Assembly (NCBI RefSeq): GCF_000374065.1
Contig: NZ_KB893261.1
Coordinates: 1-64,000 of the forward strand
DNA: 64,000 nucleotides
Source: Spirosoma luteum DSM 19990
GTDB lineage: Bacteria > Bacteroidota > Bacteroidia > Cytophagales > Spirosomataceae
Reading direction: 5' to 3'
A program made the position numbers and the translations under genes. Shown one piece after another: positions 58,439-64,000 of this stretch. Each line of letters begins with the position of its first letter. Within the stretch, counting starts at the first letter, position 1. Below the pieces are notes generated by a model. The model searched no databases. It had not been told where the DNA came from and was given only the letters and a program-made list of their open reading frames with translations.

Positions 58439-59596
58439 ATGACTGTACCTGAACTTACTTACCCACCCGTTAACTGGATTGACGGCATGAAAATAGCCCG
58501 GCGGCACTTTACCGAGTGGGAAAACTTTATGCATGATCAACTGCGCGACAGTAATGCACTGGGACTATCCCGGTTCCGATACGGTATTTTGCCCGCCGAA
58601 AACTCCCTCGATGTGCAGATTCAGTGCGATTTTAACGAACAGATAAAAGTAAAACTGAAGAGCTGTCGGGCTATTAGCCCACACGGTGGCCGAATCGACT
58701 ACCACAATCTGACAGATTCGCTGACCTGTACCACTTCATTCACCACTTTGGCCGAAACGTATGGCTTGCAAACCGGAAAACCCCAGACCTTCGATGTTGT
58801 GCTAACGGTTGACCCGTTCAACCGAATTCCCATCGGCGAACCGCTCCTAACCGAAACTCCCCCCCGGCATCCTCATACCCGGCCCGAATACAGGCTCGAT
58901 GTGGTGCCCTCTGCTCAAATCCGCCCCGGCGAACTGAGTTACCAATTGATTGTGGGGCGGGTCCGGTATGGAAATGGCGAAGTGCAGCCCGATGCCGATT
59001 ACCTGCCTGCCTGTACGTCGGTCTATAGTTTACCACGGCTCCAGCAATGGCATCAGCAGTTTGGCAAGCATCTCGAATCGCTGGAAACCAACGCCTACAA
59101 AATTTTGCAGCGCAGTAAAGAGCGGGACCCTAAAAATGCCCTGCAAAGCAGTACTCTGCTGATGGCCGAGCGAATGGCGTTCATCCTGGGCGACATCAGT
59201 ACCCGTTTTAGCTGGATCATACCCTACGAACCACCCGTTCAGATGGCCGAAGCATTGCTGCGACCCATTCAGGCGGTTCGGGTAGTCATGACCATGCTGA
59301 GTGGACGGGAGCGGGAAGAGTTTATCGGGTACATCAGTGAATGGGCGGACCTGACACCGGGTGCCCTGGAAGCCCAGCTTAACGCAACGCTGCAACTGCC
59401 TTATGAGCATACCGAACTGAACACACTGCTGACCGAACTGGATACCTTTTACCGAACGCTATCGAACGTGTTTTATAAACTGGCGCAGTTGGATTTTATT
59501 GGCAAACGCAAGGGGCAAAACGTATTTATCATTGAACATGAAGTGAAAGAAACACCGCCCGAAAAGCCACGTTCGCGCTGGAGCCCGCTGGGATAG
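58439..59596 (+). CDS. tssK: T6SS baseplate subunit TssK
   Basis: A 385-aa protein. The N-terminal VNWIDGMKIARRHFTEWENF is the TssK signature (WxDGMxLxxxHF), followed by a beta-rich shoulder domain (about 45-190) and a helical head (SSTLLMAERMAFILGDISTR, then VRVVMTMLSGREREEFIGY). It is shorter than the roughly 445 residues of proteobacterial TssK, as expected for subtype iii. TssK links the baseplate to the envelope complex, which in Bacteroidota includes TssN and TssO. The next gene, tssO, is 210 bp away across a dyad-rich spacer. Confidence 0.88.
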   Translation: MTVPELTYPPVNWIDGMKIARRHFTEWENFMHDQLRDSNALGLSRFRYGILPAENSLDVQIQCDFNEQIKVKLKSCRAISPHGGRIDYHNLTDSLTCTTSFTTLAETYGLQTGKPQTFDVVLTVDPFNRIPIGEPLLTETPPRHPHTRPEYRLDVVPSAQIRPGELSYQLIVGRVRYGNGEVQPDADYLPACTSVYSLPRLQQWHQQFGKHLESLETNAYKILQRSKERDPKNALQSSTLLMAERMAFILGDISTRFSWIIPYEPPVQMAEALLRPIQAVRVVMTMLSGREREEFIGYISEWADLTPGALEAQLNATLQLPYEHTELNTLLTELDTFYRTLSNVFYKLAQLDFIGKRKGQNVFIIEHEVKETPPEKPRSRWSPLG

Positions 59597-59702
59597 ACCG
59601 GTTTCTAAGGGGCTGAACCGCTTAATAAGTAGATGTAAGTGGCTGTCCTGAAATAAATTAACATTGACTGTCATTACAACACTCATGGTATTTCGTAGGC
59701 AT

Positions 59703-59785
59703 AATGGTCAGTCAATAGTCATCGATTTTCATTGACAGCAAACAACAGATAGTGACTATTAACTGACACACCGTGAATGACCATT
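59703..59785. promoter_or_regulatory. Nested inverted repeats upstream of tssO, candidate regulatory region
   Basis: Within the 210-bp tssK-tssO spacer, TCAGTCAATAGTCA (59708-59721) pairs with 59753-59766 (13 of 14), and AATGGTCA (59703-59710) pairs with TGACCATT (59778-59785). Nine TGAC/GTCA tetramers lie within about 120 bp (from 59665), mainly in GTCA orientation on the left and TGAC on the right. The arrangement fits a multi-site operator or a large hairpin and suggests that tssO-clpV has its own control. Confidence 0.55.
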
Positions 59786-59806
59786 CAATCACTATACACT
59801 TGATCT

Positions 59807-60751
59807 ATGGAACCACTCAATAAATCCGAACGACAGCAGGCTTTTGGCCAATTTCTGGGGATATACTGCCTTTCTCTCAGTGTACCACTACTGGCGGTAT
59901 ACTGGTTATTTAGTGCCCCGAACTATGTCCTGAAGCAGGAAAATGCCCGGCTCACTGAAACCCTGAACGAACAAACCCAAAAGCTGACGAAGCCGATGGA
60001 TATGGTTTCCGCTAATTTAAAAACCCTCGAGACAACGGATCAGGCTTACCTGAAAGCAACAGACATAGAAAGGGGTAGCTTAAAAACGCAGCTTTCCGAT
60101 CTGGAAAGTGGCCTGCAACAACAGGTAAATGGGCTAAAGGCCGATACCGCACAGCTACAACCCCTCAATAAACAGCTTTCCCACAGTGTTATTGGCGCCT
60201 ACAATGCCGTGCTGACGTACCGTAACAGCATCAGTTACCTGCGCGACTTACTGGAAAGAAAAGGGATTGATGCCAGTCAGGTCGATAAGCTAACGGCGGC
60301 ACTTACCCAGGTCCGGCAGGAAAACGAAATGCTCAGGATTGTGGCAACCAAACCAGCCGCAGCACCAGCACCATCGGCTGCCCCGGCTCAGGCTCCATCG
60401 GGGGGCGGGAATGGAGTACTGGCCGCTCAATATCTGTCGCAGTTTCAGGAATGTACAGGCCGAATGGTAGCTGCTCAAAATCGCATTAAGGAGTTACAGG
60501 ACCAGTTGAAAGTGGCTGGTAATAATAGTGCCGCACCCGCTTCGGCACCGTCGGGTGTCTCCCGGGCTGATGTGGAGATGGATATCATTGATCGGTGTGA
60601 GAAAAAAGCAGATGCTATCAACAAACCACCCCTTTGGCGACGACCACTCTATGAATTCGCGGTGGAAACGCTTGAAAAGAATACCCGGCCGGATGCCAAA
60701 CAACGCCTGACCGCCATTAACGAAAAGCTGCGTCGGTTAGGCTCCGATTAA
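59807..60751 (+). CDS. tssO: Bacteroidota T6SS membrane protein TssO
   Basis: A 314-aa protein. The short N-terminal cytoplasmic segment NKSERQQAFGQFLGIYC leads to one transmembrane helix (about 16-36, SLSVPLLAVYWLF). A periplasmic coiled coil rich in Gln, Leu and Lys follows (about 42-180), then an Ala/Pro linker (AAAPAPSAAPAQAPSGGG) and a second helical part. This fits TssO, an inner-membrane protein specific to subtype iii T6SS that replaces parts of the TssJ-L-M complex. It precedes clpV by 101 bp. The call rests on topology, the SERxxAFxxF start and neighbours. Confidence 0.82.
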   Translation: MEPLNKSERQQAFGQFLGIYCLSLSVPLLAVYWLFSAPNYVLKQENARLTETLNEQTQKLTKPMDMVSANLKTLETTDQAYLKATDIERGSLKTQLSDLESGLQQQVNGLKADTAQLQPLNKQLSHSVIGAYNAVLTYRNSISYLRDLLERKGIDASQVDKLTAALTQVRQENEMLRIVATKPAAAPAPSAAPAQAPSGGGNGVLAAQYLSQFQECTGRMVAAQNRIKELQDQLKVAGNNSAAPASAPSGVSRADVEMDIIDRCEKKADAINKPPLWRRPLYEFAVETLEKNTRPDAKQRLTAINEKLRRLGSD

Positions 60752-60780
60752 TTGATAAACGCATAATTGTAATACGTTGT

Positions 60781-60798
60781 AGCGGGTAAGAACCCGCT
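60781..60798 (+). other. Short hairpin between tssO and clpV
   Basis: AGCGGGT (60781-60787) pairs with ACCCGCT (60792-60798) around a 4-nt loop, followed by GGTTGCCACTG. It shares words with the hairpin at 57404-57419. No T-run follows. Confidence 0.5.
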
Positions 60799-60852
60799 GG
60801 TTGCCACTGATTTGCCCTTTCCACCCTTTTTTCAGTCTAAATCCCTATTCTG

Positions 60853-63381
60853 ATGGCATATACAGAAGAGGTTAAACGAGCCATACAGATTGCTCAGACA
60901 CTCTCGAAAGAGTATCAGAATGAACTGTTTTCTCCCGCCCACCTGCTCATGGGCCTCCTCAATAATGAGGTAGGGCTGGCTTCCTGGCTAGTCATGACCG
61001 GGCAGGATGTGCCGTACCTGCGCGAGTGGGCCGAAGTACGGGTTGAAGCCAGCCCTAAAGCGAGCCGGTTATCGCCTAACCCTCCGGGCGATGAGCAGGT
61101 GAAAATGGCCATGGAACTAGCCGACCTGGTGGCTATGCAGTTGGGGAAGGCCCAAACTGACCCGGTTTGCGTGCTGGCCGCGCTGCTTAAGCCGGGAGTG
61201 GGGTTCAGTGCCGAGCAACTGCGTAGCTTCCCATTGACACAGACGGAACTGATGCAGGCGGCACTGGCCGATGCGGAAGTAGAAATGGCCGTTACGCCCG
61301 ATGGTAAACAGAACGGACAAAAACAGAAGAGTGCCGGACCGACACCAGCGGGGGGAATGTCTGAACAGGCGTTACTGCGCTATTGCATCGATAAAACAGC
61401 CATGGCCGCTGAAGGTCGGTTAGACCCCATCCTGGGCCGTGACCGCGAAGTACGGATGATGACCGAAACGCTGGGTCGACGGACGAAACCAAACGTTATT
61501 CTGGTTGGGGAACCGGGCGTGGGCAAAACGGCCTTGGCTGATGGATTTGCGTTAAATATTGTGGCCGGACAGGTGCCTGATCACCTCCAAAACGCACGCC
61601 TGCTGGAACTGGACCTGGGAGCATTGGTAGCCGGAGCCTCGTATAAAGGAGAAGTAGAAGACCGGCTCAAAAGCATCCTTGCCGCCTTGAAACAGGATAC
61701 CAAAATCATTTTGTTCATTGACGAAATTCATCAGCTTCTGGATAGCCGGGGGCCACTGGGTACCGGCGTTGCTAACCTGCTCAAACCCGAACTGGCCAAA
61801 GGGAATCTGACGGTTATCGGGGCCACTACGCTGGATGAATACCGCAAATACATCGAAACAGATGAGGCTTTCAGCCGCCGGTTCGATGTGCTGCGGGTTG
61901 AAGAGCCGGATGTAGCAACGGCTATTCGGATGGTGCAGCGGTTGGTGCCTTTTTACGAAGAGCATCATCGTCTCAATGTCGGTGTGGATGCAGTGGCCGA
62001 AGCCGTTACGTTGGCCAAACGCTACAGCCGTAACCGTCGGTTGCCCGATGCGGCTATCGACTTGCTGGACCGTACCCTCTCCGCCGTTCGGATGATTAGC
62101 GAACGAACGCCCGCCGAGGTGGCCCAGTTGACCGAACAACTCAACAGTACCAACGGAGCCGCTTCACTGGAGACACTGCGCTATCTACACCAGGAACTGG
62201 AGCACAAAATAAGCCCCATTCTACTGGCAAATATAGCGGCTGAGATTACCCCTGACGGTGAACTGGAAACCGACCCGTTCGAATCGGTTTCAACTCTGAC
62301 GGATCATATTCGTCAAACGCTGGACCGGCTGAATGAGCTGACCGCTACGCCCAAAACGAGCGTAGACCGGCACGACGTAGCTGCCGTGATTTCGCACAAA
62401 ACAGGCATCCCATTAGGGAAAATTCAGAGCCAGGAGCGTGATAAACTGCTGGCCATCGAGGAGGTGCTAAAACAGCGGGTCATTGGTCAGAACCATGCCG
62501 TGAAAGCCGTGGCTGATGCCATACTGGAAGCCCGCTCCGGCCTGACGAAAGCGGGACAGCCCATTGGTTCGTTCTTTTTGCTGGGACCAACCGGCACGGG
62601 CAAAACCGAACTGGCCAAATCGCTGGCCGATTTCCTGTTCAATGACGAATCGTTCCTGATTCGGTTCGATATGTCGGAGTTCAAGGAAGAGCATTCGGCG
62701 GCTTTGCTCTACGGTGCCCCGCCCGGTTACGTCGGGTACGAAGAAGGCGGGTTGCTGGTGAATAAAATCCGCGAAAAACCGTATTCGGTGGTGCTGTTCG
62801 ATGAGATCGAAAAAGCGCATCCCTCCGTGTTCGATATATTCCTGCAAATTCTGGACGAGGGCCGACTACACGACCGGTTGGGTAAGGAAGGCGATTTTTC
62901 GGATGCTGTGGTGCTGTTTACGTCTAACATTGGCAGCCAATTGGTAATCGAGCGGTTCGGCGAAGGAAAGGTACCCACAACTACCGAGTTGATGGAATCC
63001 ATGAGCCGCCATTTTCGACCGGAATTTCTGGCCCGCCTGACCGAAATCGTGCCCTTTGCGCCGATTTCCGAAGAGAACGCTGTGCATATCTTCAACCTGC
63101 ACCTGCGTGGTCTGATCGACCAGCTAACAAAACAGGGGATAACGCTGGCGCTCTCGACCGAAGCCCGTCGACATCTCGCTCTTTCCGGGTTTACACCCCA
63201 GTACGGAGCAAGGCAGTTGAAAGGCGTGATTCGGAACCAACTGCGTCGGCCTATTTCGCGGATGATTGTAGGGGGCGAGGTGCAAAAAGGATCAGTTGTA
63301 ACGGTGGACCTGACGGATGATGGTCAGGAGTTGACCTGGGTGTATGAACAGCAACATGCCGAACCGCAGGTAGTGGTATAG
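60853..63381 (+). CDS. clpV: T6SS sheath-recycling ATPase ClpV (TssH)
   Basis: An 842-aa AAA+ HSP100 protein. The N-domain covers about 1-145 and is followed by a charged linker. AAA1 has GEPGVGKT at 219-226 and LFIDE near 287-291. A middle region of about 425-505 lacks the UVR motif of ClpC. AAA2 has [20 protein letters not shown] and the sensor region SNIGSQL. ClpV uses ATP to disassemble contracted TssB/TssC sheaths in the cytoplasm. Position after tssO and between T6SS genes separates it from the housekeeping clpC at 23526-26054. The TssB/TssC substrates are not encoded within the window. Confidence 0.9.
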   Translation: MAYTEEVKRAIQIAQTLSKEYQNELFSPAHLLMGLLNNEVGLASWLVMTGQDVPYLREWAEVRVEASPKASRLSPNPPGDEQVKMAMELADLVAMQLGKAQTDPVCVLAALLKPGVGFSAEQLRSFPLTQTELMQAALADAEVEMAVTPDGKQNGQKQKSAGPTPAGGMSEQALLRYCIDKTAMAAEGRLDPILGRDREVRMMTETLGRRTKPNVILVGEPGVGKTALADGFALNIVAGQVPDHLQNARLLELDLGALVAGASYKGEVEDRLKSILAALKQDTKIILFIDEIHQLLDSRGPLGTGVANLLKPELAKGNLTVIGATTLDEYRKYIETDEAFSRRFDVLRVEEPDVATAIRMVQRLVPFYEEHHRLNVGVDAVAEAVTLAKRYSRNRRLPDAAIDLLDRTLSAVRMISERTPAEVAQLTEQLNSTNGAASLETLRYLHQELEHKISPILLANIAAEITPDGELETDPFESVSTLTDHIRQTLDRLNELTATPKTSVDRHDVAAVISHKTGIPLGKIQSQERDKLLAIEEVLKQRVIGQNHAVKAVADAILEARSGLTKAGQPIGSFFLLGPTGTGKTELAKSLADFLFNDESFLIRFDMSEFKEEHSAALLYGAPPGYVGYEEGGLLVNKIREKPYSVVLFDEIEKAHPSVFDIFLQILDEGRLHDRLGKEGDFSDAVVLFTSNIGSQLVIERFGEGKVPTTTELMESMSRHFRPEFLARLTEIVPFAPISEENAVHIFNLHLRGLIDQLTKQGITLALSTEARRHLALSGFTPQYGARQLKGVIRNQLRRPISRMIVGGEVQKGSVVTVDLTDDGQELTWVYEQQHAEPQVVV

Positions 63382-63412
63382 CAAGGACAATAATCAATAA
63401 ACGGGAATTAGT

Positions 63413-63940
63413 ATGGGAGCCTGTACGGGTCTGGGGGTCTGCAAAGGGTTGCAGACATTTGAAGGAAACAAACCCTGCCCGGCCGTACGGACGCTGGCAC
63501 AGGTACTGCTTGAGAACGTGCCCCTGCTGACCGAAACCTACGTAGAAGTAAACGGAGCACCACTGCCCCGCCTTCAGTGGAAAAAAGATGGTACCCTTAA
63601 CCGGCATGATGCGGGTTTGGCGCTTGACCTGATTCTGTTTGCCAATCGGGCGGGTGAACAGCAACTGGCCTCGAAGATTATTGAAGCGTTCCTGGAATGT
63701 CGTACGGAAATGCACTGGTACAGTGTCATCTACATGAACTTTCAGTATGACCGTAACGGAAACCGAAGCCCCTATACGGACAGCGACCTGCACATGACCC
63801 ACATTCACATCGACTGGATGAATTATGGCTTATATAAGCAGACGGGTAAAACCAGTATTCCGTGGCCCCCGGAGGCCTACAGGATTGGCTTCACGGACAT
63901 ATTAACGAAACGCCTGAACCGGCATTACAGCGAATGGTAG
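63413..63940 (+). CDS. T6SS-linked small protein with LAS/M15-type zinc peptidase signature
   Basis: A 175-aa protein encoded 31 bp after clpV. It carries HDAGLALD (His65, Gly68, Asp72), matching the HxxGxAxD motif of M15/LAS metallopeptidases, and HMTHIHID (His127, His130, His132), matching the HxH second half. These are the zinc ligands of enzymes that cut peptidoglycan peptides (VanX, lysostaphin and extensin-like groups). There is no signal peptide; the N terminus has three cysteines within 22 residues (MGACTGLGVCKGLQTF...). It could be a wall-cutting enzyme needed for T6SS passage through the host's own wall, a structural relative, or an effector. The family name is not recognised. Confidence 0.72.
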   Translation: MGACTGLGVCKGLQTFEGNKPCPAVRTLAQVLLENVPLLTETYVEVNGAPLPRLQWKKDGTLNRHDAGLALDLILFANRAGEQQLASKIIEAFLECRTEMHWYSVIYMNFQYDRNGNRSPYTDSDLHMTHIHIDWMNYGLYKQTGKTSIPWPPEAYRIGFTDILTKRLNRHYSEW

Positions 63941-64000
63941 GTACAGGAAAGGGAACAGGTAATTATAGGCAATATGAACTAAGTAAGGGTAGCTCTAACC

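Noticed and set aside
53983..63940. Extracellular contractile injection system or phage tail instead of T6SS
   Set aside because: TssK, TssO and a ClpV without UVR motif are T6SS features; no tail-length, LysM-spike or AAA eCIS gene is seen.
1..64000. CRISPR array, rRNA or tRNA genes
   Set aside because: No regularly spaced direct repeats and no tRNA-like T-loop and acceptor pairing were noticed in any intergenic stretch. This was by reading only; a tRNAscan or CRISPR finder run would settle it.

Overview
The window looks like chromosomal DNA of a Gram-negative Bacteroidota bacterium, most likely a Cytophagales member of the Spirosoma type. The grounds are: SusC/Oar-style TonB receptors and DUF5686 proteins with an N-terminal CarboxypepD_reg domain, the long insert-bearing form of IspG, a Bacteroidota-type (subtype iii) type VI secretion cluster with TssO, weak Shine-Dalgarno sequences, and one good TAnnTTTG-type promoter. 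The genus is inference; no rRNA or tRNA gene was seen.

Layout. (1) 1-6.6 kb: a complete-looking IS982-family element whose right end lies 6 bp before a DUF5686 outer-membrane gene, then an ECF sigma factor and about 2 kb with signs of decay (a beta-barrel gene whose expected ATG reads AGG, the C-terminal stub of a methyltransferase, protein-like fragments broken by stops). (2) 6.1-17.5 kb: a probable organo-arsenic (arsenosugar) island. On the minus strand lie glycosyltransferase, epimerase, SDR, AhpD-like protein and ArsS-type radical SAM enzyme, followed by DUF1059, a secreted DsrE protein and a small secreted protein, plus an Omp85-type barrel. Divergent from these on the plus strand lie DUF547, an FAD oxidoreductase, a NosR/NapH-like membrane polyferredoxin and a DUF6134 protein. 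(3) 17.7-26 kb: housekeeping genes (TPR, MmcQ/YjbR, a small membrane protein, IspG, a lipid A-type acyltransferase, WbqC-like, ClpC). (4) 26.3-36.8 kb: an Oar-like TonB receptor with a secreted glycerophosphodiesterase, then a probable sugar or sugar-acid catabolic group (membrane-bound-dehydrogenase-like c-type cytochrome, TIM-barrel isomerase, SDR, MFS permease).

(5) 36.9-52.6 kb: a signalling and cell-surface glycan block. It holds two large hybrid histidine kinases, a soluble REC-kinase, a single-domain response regulator and a GAF protein; none has a DNA-binding domain. They surround a compact operon of response regulator, HEAT-repeat membrane protein, processive GT2 synthase, YaiO-like TPR/beta-barrel and an unknown membrane-anchored protein, with an LTA-synthase-like sulfatase-fold enzyme convergent to it. 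The likely theme is control of synthesis and export of a surface polysaccharide at protein level.

(6) 52.7-64 kb: a lipoprotein, then an outer-membrane barrel gene leading directly into tssE-tssF-tssG-tssK-tssO-clpV and a small protein with a LAS/M15-type zinc peptidase signature. The cluster runs off the window: sheath (TssB/C), Hcp, VgrG and the TssN/P/Q/R membrane proteins are not seen here. Several T6SS gene junctions contain inverted repeats, the largest just before tssO.

The best candidates for something little described are the LAS peptidase and barrel built into the T6SS operon, the electron-transfer block attached to the arsenosugar genes, and the unknown protein in the glycan operon.
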